The notes beneath the pieces are model-generated. The model did no database searches, was not told the origin of the DNA, and saw nothing but the letters and a program-made list of their open reading frames with translations. Source: DVED01 sp963838375 (lineage in GTDB: Bacteria > Cyanobacteriota > Cyanobacteriia > Cyanobacteriales > Geitlerinemataceae). Taken from it: DNA of 64,000 bases. The stretch covers positions 124,001 to 188,000 of the forward strand of contig CAWIQY010000015.1 of assembly GCA_963838375.1 (NCBI GenBank), in the 5' to 3' direction. The position numbers were made by a program, and so were the translations under genes. Shown piece after piece: positions 1 to 7,041 of the stretch. The first letter of the stretch is position 1. Each line of letters opens with the position of its first letter.

Positions 1-78
1 ACTTGAGAATTATAGGAATTTATGGGACGGCGCTCGCAGGTGATACTGCGAGCCTTTCCCAACTTTCCTCATCCCCGG

Positions 79-771
79 TCATGATGGTACTTCAAATTTG
101 TACCCAACTCCACGGACGGTTTGAATCTGCGATGGCTCTTCGCTCAATGTTTCCATCTTGCGGCGAATTTGACCGATGTGAACGTCTACCACTCTCGGTT
201 CTCCCACATAGTCATAATCCCAGACCTCCTGAAGCAGTTCCGATCGACGCCATACCCGATTGGGATGACTCGCCAGAAAATGCAATAAATCGAATTCTAA
301 CGCGGTTAGGGCGATCGGTTGGTCATTGATGCTCACTTGGCGACTGCTGGGATCGATACTCAAAGATCCCACATTGATAGACTTAGCCGTGGCTGGCGTG
401 ACAATGCGCTGACGTTTGAGAACGGCAGCCACCCGCGCTCCCAATTCGACTAGGCTGAAGGGTTTGGTGAGGTAGTCGTCTGCTCCCCTCTGAAAGCCTG
501 TAACGATATCGTCTTCATCGCTTCTATTGGTCAGCATCATCACGAAGACTCCGGTACGATCCTGCATTTCTTGGCAGAGACTGTAACCGGTCGTATCTGG
601 CAAGTTCACATCGAGGATCACCAAATCCGGTGTGAGCTGATCGAACAAAGTCAGCGCATTTTTACCGTCTTCAGCAGATTCTACGGTGTACTCCTGCTTG
701 CTTAAAAAACGATGAATGAGATTCCGCACTGCGGGATCGTCGTCAACGACTAGAATTTTGGCGGTGGACAT
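79..771 (-). CDS. OmpR/PhoB-type response regulator
   Basis: A 230-residue two-domain response regulator. The receiver domain (about residues 5-118) has the acidic cluster D10-D12, the phospho-acceptor D54 in the LVILDVNLP strand and the conserved Lys in YLTKPF. The C-terminal winged-helix DNA-binding domain (about 130-228) ends in the OmpR-family string QIRRKMETL...VRGVGYKF. The protein would bind DNA when phosphorylated by a histidine kinase. From memory the sequence resembles the cyanobacterial NrrA/Rre37 type (nitrogen-related regulators), but I cannot confirm the orthologue, so no symbol is given. No cognate kinase is adjacent. The gene stands alone and is divergent from the small gene at 1008; the 236-base interval between them presumably holds both promoters. 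Confidence 0.93.
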   Translation of the reverse strand: MSTAKILVVDDDPAVRNLIHRFLSKQEYTVESAEDGKNALTLFDQLTPDLVILDVNLPDTTGYSLCQEMQDRTGVFVMMLTNRSDEDDIVTGFQRGADDYLTKPFSLVELGARVAAVLKRQRIVTPATAKSINVGSLSIDPSSRQVSINDQPIALTALEFDLLHFLASHPNRVWRRSELLQEVWDYDYVGEPRVVDVHIGQIRRKMETLSEEPSQIQTVRGVGYKFEVPS

Positions 772-1007
772 GATCGGGACTTTGCTCTGAAAACTGGGTT
801 AACACGGATGACATCAACAAAAGACAATGCCAGACTCTTAGATCGGCTAAATCGGCACAAACAGAGGAGCGGCTCTACCAAGAGGTCTGTCATTGGGAGA
901 TTATTAACGTTTATGACTCAATCGATAACACAATAGCAAGATCTAATAAGAGTAGTGTGACTGGATCGTGGGAACATGATAGAGCAGGATATTACAATCA
1001 GTTGATT

Positions 1008-1364
1008 ATGTCGGTTTCTCAACTCAAGCTTAACTTGGTTGAAGGTTCAATGGCGTTTCGTTTTAGTGCCCAAGCCGCAGGGGAACTCAAGGCGGCAATC
1101 TCCCAACTCATGGAAAGCTTCAAAGCCTCCACGGCAAAGGCGGCTGTGGGCAGCCCTGGCAGGGGCGTACCTCAAAAGCCTATGGAGTATCAGTATACAG
1201 GGGATGTTTTTCTAGAAGTTTTCTGTAATCCCAATATTTGGCCCAGTCCTTTTGCCGCTAAGGTCTTGGTGACGCTGCGGGACGATCGAATTCGGGTGAC
1301 GACGGAGGCGGAACTTGCCCGTTTGATTGAAGATGTGAATCTGTATCTGGAAGAGGTGACCTGA
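1008..1364 (+). CDS. Small conserved-looking hypothetical protein
   Basis: I do not recognise a family. The frame codes about 118 residues from ATG 1008 (MSVSQLKLNL). An in-frame ATG at 1050 has a better Shine-Dalgarno (GAAGG at 1041-1045) and would give a 104-residue protein, so the start is uncertain; a GTG at 957 is also in frame. The product is soluble-looking: an alpha-helical N-terminal half, a Gly/Pro-rich linker (GSPGRGVPQKP), then a beta-like half containing DVFLEVFCNPNIWPSPFAAKV in outline and an acidic C-terminus. It ends 31 bases before the rhomboid gene on the same strand, so the two are probably cotranscribed. Codon use matches the neighbours, which supports a real gene. Confidence 0.7.
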   Translation: MSVSQLKLNLVEGSMAFRFSAQAAGELKAAISQLMESFKASTAKAAVGSPGRGVPQKPMEYQYTGDVFLEVFCNPNIWPSPFAAKVLVTLRDDRIRVTTEAELARLIEDVNLYLEEVT

Positions 1365-1395
1365 GAAATGGCGCAACCGAACTCGGAGCGACGTC

Positions 1396-2130
1396 ATGAT
1401 TCCGATTCGAGATGACTGTTCGGGTTCTCGCTTGCCGATAATTTCGCTGTCTGTGATGGCGCTCTCGGTGGCGGTATTTGCTCTGGAGCTCCATTGGTCG
1501 GCAAACGGCGAACTGGGCGAGGTTTGGCAATCTTGGGGATTTGTGGGCGCGCGGTTTTGGGGATCGCTGGGGGAGGTTCTCCAGGATGGTAATCTGGCGG
1601 CGGCGGTGGCTTGGTTATTGTTTTCCCTGCCCTCTTTGTGGACGAGTTTGTTTCTCCACGCTAGCTTCAGTCAACTTTTAGGGAATTTACTGTTTTTGTG
1701 GGTGTTCGCACCTCGAGTAGAAGCTTTTTGGGGACGAGGATGTTTTTTGGCGTTTTATTTGGGCTGTGGCGGTCTGACCTATGGGATACAGGCGATTTTC
1801 GTCGATCCTTCTGTTTCAACGCCCCTGGTTGGCTCGAATGGGGCAATTGCTGCTATTTTGGGCGCCTATCTGATTCTTTTTCCCACTGCCAAAATTGACA
1901 GTCTATGTCTTTGGGGCATGGGATGGATTCCGGTTCAACTCCCGGCTGGGTTTTACGGCATTTGGTGGTTTGTGCAGCAGGTGTTTTATGGAATTGGTCG
2001 TTTGAGTGCCGAGGTGACGGTTAATTCTTGGAGTGTGGGTTATTGGGCGCACGGATTGGGTTTGCTCGTTGGTGGTGGCTTGGCACTTTGGGCAAAACAC
2101 CAACTCTCGATGGCTTCTTCTGAAGATTGA
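1396..2130 (+). CDS. Rhomboid-family membrane protein, catalytic Ser replaced
   Basis: A 244-residue polytopic membrane protein of the rhomboid intramembrane serine protease family. It has the H-A-S-F-x-Q-L-x-G-N-L-x-F-L-W-V-F loop-helix, which carries the HxxxN region, the E/W-rich L1-type segment, a GxxxG-rich helix 4 with LGAYLILFP, and the last helix with the family His (YWAHGLGLLVGG). In active rhomboids helix 4 begins G-x-S-G; here codons GGC TCG AAT GGG read G-S-N-G, so the nucleophilic serine position is Asn. The fold and the His are kept but the Ser-His dyad is not, which predicts an inactive pseudoprotease unless the adjacent Ser substitutes. Start chosen at ATG 1396, with GGAG about 8 bases upstream. 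It follows the small gene at 1008 closely. Confidence 0.85.
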   Translation: MIPIRDDCSGSRLPIISLSVMALSVAVFALELHWSANGELGEVWQSWGFVGARFWGSLGEVLQDGNLAAAVAWLLFSLPSLWTSLFLHASFSQLLGNLLFLWVFAPRVEAFWGRGCFLAFYLGCGGLTYGIQAIFVDPSVSTPLVGSNGAIAAILGAYLILFPTAKIDSLCLWGMGWIPVQLPAGFYGIWWFVQQVFYGIGRLSAEVTVNSWSVGYWAHGLGLLVGGGLALWAKHQLSMASSED

Positions 2131-2443
2131 TGCTCGGGTGGAGTTCGATCGATCGCTGCCCAGTCAACCTAAAATACTGAAAGCCGATCTCTACTGGCTT
2201 GATTTTTTAGCTAACCTCAGTTTGGATTTGCGATCGTATCTCAAAATCGTTATGAGTATGATAGAATTGTGACAGATTGTAAATGCTCGCGAACCGAGCT
2301 TCGGGAAACTCCCGATTTTGAGGTGGATTTGAATCCCCTCGATTTGTCAACTGTCATTCGTCTTCAGTCCTAGGTAAAGTCGCCAATGACTCATGACCAA
2401 TGACTCACCACTAATCATAAATTTATTAGGAGAATAAACTGCC

Positions 2444-3043
2444 ATGACAACAGAAGGATGCCTGCGCGTCGGTCAACAAGCCCCGGATTTTACGGCTACG
2501 GCAGTGGTGGATCAAGAATTCAAGACCATTAAGCTGTCTGACTACAAAGGCAAGTATGTGGTTTTATTCTTTTATCCCTTGGATTTCACATTTGTTTGTC
2601 CCACAGAAATCACCGCATTTAGCGATCGTTACGAAGAATTCCAGAAAGTTAATACGGAAGTTCTGGGCGTTTCCGTTGACAGCGAGTTTTCTCACCTGGC
2701 TTGGATTCAAACCGATCGTAAATCCGGTGGTTTGGGAGACTTGAACTATCCCCTGGTTTCCGATATCAAAAAAGAAATCAGCACGGTTTATAATGTCCTC
2801 GACCCCGATGCGGGAATTGCTTTGCGCGGTCTGTTTCTGATCGATAAAGATGGAGTCATTCAACACGCGACCATCAACAATTTGGCATTCGGACGCAATG
2901 TCGATGAGACCCTGCGGACTCTGCAAGCCATCCAATACGTCCAAGAGCATCCCGATGAAGTTTGCCCTGCGGGTTGGCAACCCGGAGAGAAAACCATGAA
3001 ACCCGATCCGGTCGGATCGAAAGAATACTTTGCCGCGCTGTAA
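2444..3043 (+). CDS. Typical 2-Cys peroxiredoxin
   Basis: A 199-residue thiol peroxidase of the AhpC/Prx1 type that reduces H2O2 and organic peroxides, normally recycled by thioredoxin. The peroxidatic Cys is about residue 52 in DFTFVCPTE, with Pro45 and Thr49 of the PxxxT/SxxC signature; the resolving Cys is about 174 in EVCPAGW. The GGLG loop and the C-terminal YF motif (KEYFAAL), which together mark peroxide-sensitive eukaryote-like enzymes, are both present. Length is normal for the family. The start at ATG 2444 is set by AGGAG about 12 bases upstream. A strong terminator follows at once, so this is probably a single-gene transcript. The next gene encodes another thioredoxin-fold protein, suggesting an oxidative-stress pair. 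Confidence 0.97.
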   Translation: MTTEGCLRVGQQAPDFTATAVVDQEFKTIKLSDYKGKYVVLFFYPLDFTFVCPTEITAFSDRYEEFQKVNTEVLGVSVDSEFSHLAWIQTDRKSGGLGDLNYPLVSDIKKEISTVYNVLDPDAGIALRGLFLIDKDGVIQHATINNLAFGRNVDETLRTLQAIQYVQEHPDEVCPAGWQPGEKTMKPDPVGSKEYFAAL

Positions 3044-3056
3044 AGGCTAATTCCGT

Positions 3057-3105
3057 AAATAAATTGGCGATCGAAAATTTTTAGGTTGCCAATTTATTTG
3101 TTTTT
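3057..3105 (+). terminator. Rho-independent terminator after the peroxiredoxin gene
   Basis: A 12-bp perfect inverted repeat, AAATAAATTGGC (3057-3068) and GCCAATTTATTT (3088-3099), encloses a 19-base loop and is followed by GTTTTT. It begins 14 bases after the stop codon. Confidence 0.85.
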
Positions 3106-3130
3106 CAACAATCTATCCAGCATACATTTA

Positions 3131-3177
3131 AAAACTATTAACTATCAACTATTAACTATCAACTATTAACTATTAAC
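3131..3177. repeat. 7-bp tandem repeat (ACTATTA/ACTATCA)
   Basis: About six head-to-tail copies of the heptamer ACTATTA or ACTATCA lie immediately upstream of the gene at 3182. This matches the short tandemly repeated repetitive (STRR) class known in cyanobacterial intergenic DNA. Similar heptamer tracts occur at 3711, 26815, 31581 and 63043. Confidence 0.9.
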
Positions 3178-3181
3178 ACGT

Positions 3182-3727
3182 ATGCTAACATCTACCGATT
3201 TTCGAGGTTTGTTCAACCAGCGTTTTTTTCAAAACCTCTTACCGATTCCGGCAACCAATAAACTCTACCCGGAAGTGATGCCGCCGGACTTCGAGCTGAG
3301 CGATCTGACCAATGCCCGCCAAGTTCGACTCTCGGACTATCGGGGAAAACAACCCGTTGTATTGGCATTCACCCGCATTTTTACCGAAAAGCAATACTGC
3401 CCGTTGTGCTTTCCCCATATTAAAGCCCTGAACGAAAATTACGATCGCTTTCTCGCAGCCGGGGCAGAAGTATTGATGATAACCAGTACCGATCCTCGGC
3501 AAAGCCAATTAGTCGTTCGGGATTTAGGGTTAAAACTTCCATTACTGGTCGATCCGAGCTGTCAAGTCTTTCAAACTTATCAAGTCGGTCAAGCATTAGG
3601 AGCTCCTTTACCTGCCCAATTCGTCCTCGATCGATCTGGAAAACTGCGCTATAAGCATTTATTTTCGTTCCTAGAACCGAATGCGTCGGTAGAAACGTTG
3701 TTAGAACAGTTGATGGTTAATGGTTGA
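3182..3727 (+). CDS. AhpC/TSA-family thioredoxin-fold protein
   Basis: A 181-residue redoxin of the AhpC/TSA superfamily. The core begins around residue 35 (PPDFELSDL...RLSDYRGKQPVVLAF) and contains KQYCPLCFPHIK, where the first Cys sits at the usual peroxidatic position and the second forms a CxxC. The downstream part (VLMITSTDP, LLVDPSCQVFQTYQV, PAQFVLDRSGKLRY) matches the beta-alpha-beta core of peroxiredoxin-like proteins. It lacks the canonical TxxC sequence of Prx1, so it may be a PrxQ-like peroxidase or a thiol-disulfide oxidoreductase; the substrate is unknown. Its last codons and the ureD start lie in a heptamer repeat (3711-3738) and the genes overlap by one base, so they are probably translated in tandem, although no functional link to urease is evident. 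Confidence 0.8.
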   Translation: MLTSTDFRGLFNQRFFQNLLPIPATNKLYPEVMPPDFELSDLTNARQVRLSDYRGKQPVVLAFTRIFTEKQYCPLCFPHIKALNENYDRFLAAGAEVLMITSTDPRQSQLVVRDLGLKLPLLVDPSCQVFQTYQVGQALGAPLPAQFVLDRSGKLRYKHLFSFLEPNASVETLLEQLMVNG

Positions 3728-3738
3728 TGGTTGATGCT
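3711..3738. repeat. Heptamer repeat TGATGGT spanning a stop/start junction
   Basis: Four copies: TGATGGT (3711), TAATGGT (3718), TGATGGT (3725) and TGATGCT (3732). The repeat supplies the C-terminal codons and stop of the redoxin gene and the start codon of ureD. Confidence 0.9.
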
Positions 3739-4548
3739 TGGCAGGGAACGCTCGATCTGACCTATGTTCGCCGTCGGGGAAAAACCTCGATCGCCGAAAG
3801 TCGAGTACAAGCGCCTCTGAAGGTGCAGCGATCGTTTTACCCAGAAGGAAAAGAAGTCTGTCATACTGTCGTGTTGCACACGGCAGGGGGTATCGTTGGG
3901 GGCGATCGCCTCGTGCACAACATCCACCTCGAACCGTGTACCCAGGCTTTAATCACCACGGCTGCTGCGAGTAAAATTTACCGTAGTAACGGCTTAGAAG
4001 CTCAGCAAAATAGCCGGATTCAGGTTGACGAGAGAGCTTGTCTGGAATGGTTGCCGCAAGAGACGATCGTATTTGATGGGGCAGTATATCGGCAAGATCT
4101 CCACATCGAACTGGCACCAAAATCGAGTTGGTTGGGATGGGAAATCGTCCGATTTGGGCGAACGGCGAGGGGAGAACGATTTGTCAAGGGAGAGTGGCGA
4201 TCGAATTTGGAGGTGTGGCGTGACGGTGTGCCGTTATGGATCGATCGTCAACGATTCCCTGCTAGTGAAACTTTGTTTGAGAGTGCCTACGGATTGGGAG
4301 GCGATCCCGTTGTGGGTACGTTGGTGTGGGTCGGCGAACCTGTATCCAAAGAGAGGGTGGAGGAGGTTCGATCGTTGTGGCAAGGTTCTGGAGAGATGGG
4401 AGTCACCAGATTAACTGAGGGATTGCTGTGTCGGTATCGGGGTCGATCGACCCAGGACGTGCGAAACTGGTTTACAACCGTCTGGCACGGGCTGCGATCG
4501 TCTGTTTGGGGTCGATCGGCGTGTGTTCCCCGCGTTTGGTGTCTCTGA
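3727..4548 (+). CDS. ureD: Urease accessory protein UreD
   Basis: A 273-residue UreD/UreH protein, a scaffold of the UreD-UreF-UreG complex that delivers nickel into apo-urease. Recognisable blocks are VLHTAGGIVGGD near residue 55, QALITTAAASKIYRS near 80, LEWLPQETIVFDGA near 110 and the C-terminal LLCRYRGRST...GRSACVPRVW. The start is ATG 3727, whose A is the last base of the preceding TGA (TGATG overlap); an upstream TTG at 3724 is less likely. ureA follows after 8 bases, so ureD and ureA form an operon. The remaining urease genes (ureB, ureC, ureE/F/G) are not in the window, so the urease set is dispersed, as it is in some other cyanobacteria. Confidence 0.95.
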   Translation: MVDAWQGTLDLTYVRRRGKTSIAESRVQAPLKVQRSFYPEGKEVCHTVVLHTAGGIVGGDRLVHNIHLEPCTQALITTAAASKIYRSNGLEAQQNSRIQVDERACLEWLPQETIVFDGAVYRQDLHIELAPKSSWLGWEIVRFGRTARGERFVKGEWRSNLEVWRDGVPLWIDRQRFPASETLFESAYGLGGDPVVGTLVWVGEPVSKERVEEVRSLWQGSGEMGVTRLTEGLLCRYRGRSTQDVRNWFTTVWHGLRSSVWGRSACVPRVWCL

Positions 4549-4556
4549 AAACACTT

Positions 4557-4859
4557 ATGCAACTTTCACCGCAAGAAAAAGATAAACTCCTAATTTTTAC
4601 GGCGGCGTTGTTAGCCGAACGCCGCAAAGCTAGGGGGCTGAAACTTAACTATCCTGAAGCAGTTGCCTACATCACCGCTGAAATATTGGAAGGGGCAAGA
4701 GAAGGTCGGACTGTTGCCGATTTAATGGCATATGGCACGACATTACTGACTCGCGAAGAGGTGATGGAAGGTGTGCCAGATCTGATTCCGGACGTACAAG
4801 TTGAAGCCACTTTTCCCGATGGGACTAAACTGGTAACTGTTCACGATCCCATTCGTTAA
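4557..4859 (+). CDS. ureA: Urease subunit gamma
   Basis: Exactly 100 residues, the usual UreA length, beginning MQLSPQEKDKLLIF. Family blocks include ERRKARGLKLNYPEAVAYI, LEGAREGRTVADLM and the C-terminal VEATFPDGTKLVTVHDPI. UreA is the small structural subunit that packs with UreB and the nickel-bearing UreC to hydrolyse urea to ammonia and CO2 in the cytoplasm. ATG 4557 gives the canonical N-terminus; a longer in-frame extension back to 4428 overlaps ureD and was rejected. Directly downstream, where ureB is usually found, there is only a 78-base spacer with TTAGTGG/TTAGTTG and ATAACCC/ATAACGA repeats, then mscS. Confidence 0.97.
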   Translation: MQLSPQEKDKLLIFTAALLAERRKARGLKLNYPEAVAYITAEILEGAREGRTVADLMAYGTTLLTREEVMEGVPDLIPDVQVEATFPDGTKLVTVHDPIR

Positions 4860-4937
4860 ATTGGTGAGTTGTGAGGGGTTAGTGGTTAGTTGTCAATGTC
4901 CATTCCCTATAACCCATAACGAATAACCTTTTTCAAG

Positions 4938-6035
4938 ATGACCGACAGCGTATTGGAAGTCATTAAAATTATCATTCCGATCGCCCTAGTCGCGTTGGGG
5001 TTTGTTGGGGGGTATATTTTCGAGCATCGCGTGCTCAAACGGTTGAAGTCGATCGCCGATCGAACCGGATGGCAAGGTTACAACATTATTCTCGGTTCCC
5101 TGCGCGGCATGACTTTACTTTGGTTTGCCATTGCTGGAATTTTTGCGGCTACCCTTTCCATCACTCTAGAACTGTGGCTAGAGATTCTGCTTCAGAAAAG
5201 CTTGCTGGCACTGTTGCTCGGTTCGGCAACGATCGTCATTTCCCGCCTAGCTGTCGGGTTTATCCAACTCTACGGTGGCAGAGGAGAGGATACATCACCT
5301 TTAACTTCTCTGTTTGAAAATCTCACCAAGCTGGTGATTTTCAGTCTCGGTATTCTGATTATCATCCAGTCTTTAGGGATTTCGATTACGCCGTTGCTTA
5401 CGGCTTTGGGAATTGGGGGTGTTTCCATCGGTCTGGCATTGCAAAATACACTGTCTAATTTGTTTTCCGGGCTAAACATCATCCTTTCTAAAAAAGTTCG
5501 ACCGGGGGATTATATTCAGCTTGAAACGAACGAAGAAGGATATGTGACTGACGTGGCGTGGCGATATACGGTGATTCGGGATATACCTGGAAATCTGATC
5601 GTGATCCCCAACTCGAAAATCGTTTCTTCGACGCTGACAAACTACGCGCTGCCCGATCGATCCATGCTATTACCTTTGGAAATGGGGGTCAGTTACGAGA
5701 GCGATTTAGAACGAGTAGAAGCCATTACGCTAGAAGTGGCACGAGAAGTGATGGCAGAAGTACCCGGTGGCGTTCCCGACTACGATCCATTTATCCGGTA
5801 TCGCGATTTTGGATACTTTAGTATTAATTTTATTATTTATTTGAAAATTAAAGAGTTTTACGATCGTTTGATTATTCGCCACGAATTTATTAAACGTTTG
5901 CATCGGCGATATCAAATTGAAAAGATCGAGATGCCGTTTCCCATTCGATCGGGTTACATTCCAGAAAAAAGCACTCAAACTCAATTGGGCTACAATTTTA
6001 ACTCGTTTCCCATACAATCTAAACGGGAAAAGTAA
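4938..6035 (+). CDS. MscS-family mechanosensitive ion channel
   Basis: A 365-residue small-conductance mechanosensitive channel. The N-terminus has a first membrane helix (about 8-28) and two more hydrophobic segments (about 58-80 and 85-105). The pore-lining TM3 and the start of the beta domain (about 135-215) read LLTALGIGGVSIGLALQNTL then LFSGLNIILSKKVRPGDYI in outline, followed by VTDVAWRYTVIRDIPGNLIVIPNSKI, the classic MscS beta domain. The C-terminal alpha/beta domain ends near 335 with a polar tail. It would release osmolytes on hypo-osmotic shock. Length fits small MscS or YnaI-like members. It stands alone after ureA; no clear Shine-Dalgarno is visible before ATG 4938. Confidence 0.93.
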   Translation: MTDSVLEVIKIIIPIALVALGFVGGYIFEHRVLKRLKSIADRTGWQGYNIILGSLRGMTLLWFAIAGIFAATLSITLELWLEILLQKSLLALLLGSATIVISRLAVGFIQLYGGRGEDTSPLTSLFENLTKLVIFSLGILIIIQSLGISITPLLTALGIGGVSIGLALQNTLSNLFSGLNIILSKKVRPGDYIQLETNEEGYVTDVAWRYTVIRDIPGNLIVIPNSKIVSSTLTNYALPDRSMLLPLEMGVSYESDLERVEAITLEVAREVMAEVPGGVPDYDPFIRYRDFGYFSINFIIYLKIKEFYDRLIIRHEFIKRLHRRYQIEKIEMPFPIRSGYIPEKSTQTQLGYNFNSFPIQSKREK

Positions 6036-6738
6036 TCGTGGTGCTGACTGAGGTGGGAATGGGGAGAACGGAAGTGTCGTAACAAGACTTCTCAGCCAAA
6101 AAGCCGATCGAGAAATGGCTGCAATCCTCAACTTGCCTATTATAACTACGATCGATAGGAATCTCCATGCCGAAAATTTTGGGGACAACTCTACATCCAT
6201 CACCCATCCGTAAGGATTCTGGCAGAAGAGAGATCGAGTATTTGCATTTTTGCGCCGGATAGCGAATTGACAAAAAATATAAGATATGTCTTAAAAGACG
6301 ATAGCAAATTAGAACTAAAGATCCAAGGGTCTGTATAAATACGGTCTTTTTTTGAAGACAAGAAGAAGAATACTCTCCGATCGCCTCTGAAACGTGACTT
6401 TGAAGGCAATATGTTAATACGACTGTATACGTAGTTAGAAAAAATGTGGCTTTAAAGTTGCAAAAATCATAAGCAGAGTCAAGTTAGAGAGCGAGATAGC
6501 TCTGTATTTATACATAAATTTATTATCAGGCGATCGAAATCCGCTATCTAGCGGATAGCTTTACCTTCTCTTTTTCAGTAGTATTTAATACAAAGCAAGC
6601 GGTGTTGAGAGCCGAGCAGAGCAAAGTTGTAAATAGGTAAAACCGAAAGAAACCGCCTGGTCGATTTCATCAGAAATGACCCTATTTAACAAAAAGGAAA
6701 CTAACCTGTTCTCAAATCAATTAGGAGCAAAGTCGAAC
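6036..6738. other. 703-base intergenic region
   Basis: No coding frame that I can support. It contains a compact hairpin, ATCCGCT (6539-6545) with AGCGGAT (6550-6556), and AT-rich sequence leading to the short gene at 6739, which could be a promoter and leader. A Shine-Dalgarno, AGGAG at 6722-6726, serves the next gene. Confidence 0.6.
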
Positions 6739-6951
6739 ATGGCTATTCTTAAAGTAACCACACTGACCGATAAAAACGATAGCATAGATCTGAAAATGAC
6801 TTCTCTGCGGAACGCGATCCAAGCTAGCAATCCCCGTTCGCAGCGCAATGCGAACGGAATCGATACCCAATTCTCCAGATCGATCGCTCCGACAGAAGTC
6901 AAAAGCTCTTCTTTTTGCACATTGATGGCAGCTCTTGCGACTAAGCTTTGA
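6739..6951 (+). pseudogene. Short CSLREA-like N-terminal fragment
   Basis: A 70-codon frame with a good Shine-Dalgarno (AGGAG, 12 bases upstream) starting MAILKVTTLTDKNDSID. The pattern VTTLxDxNDS...TSLRNAIQASN...NGIDTQFSRSI looks like the N-terminal CSLREA motif region (xVTTxxDxxDG..SLREAIxxAN....DTIxF) that opens many large secreted right-handed beta-helix or Ca-binding repeat proteins in cyanobacteria. Here the frame stops after the first motif, with an unrelated tail (SSSFCTLMAALATKL), and a MITE-like element begins two bases after the stop. I read it as the 5' remnant of a truncated large surface-protein gene. A free-standing small protein cannot be excluded, because the ribosome binding site is intact. 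Confidence 0.5.
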
Positions 6952-6953
6952 TA

Positions 6954-7041
6954 GGACTTACGCAAAGCCAATATATGTAGAGTGTGAAGCCCACAGCATA
7001 ACGCACCGGAGCGACTATAAGTAGCATTGCAGCGTAAGTCC
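6954..7041. mobile_element. 88-bp MITE-like element
   Basis: Perfect 10-bp terminal inverted repeats, GGACTTACGC (6954-6963) and GCGTAAGTCC (7032-7041), bound an 88-base non-coding element. Its interior includes the TAACGCACC word common in cyanobacterial dispersed repeats. It has no transposase, so it would need one in trans. No target-site duplication is obvious. Resemblance to known insertion-sequence ends is from memory only. Confidence 0.65.

Noticed and set aside
3..329. Plus-strand frame at the left edge
   Set aside because: It lies wholly antisense to the response-regulator gene and has no recognisable motif.
4428..4556. Longer UreA start overlapping ureD
   Set aside because: It adds 43 non-family residues; ATG 4557 gives exactly the 100-residue UreA.
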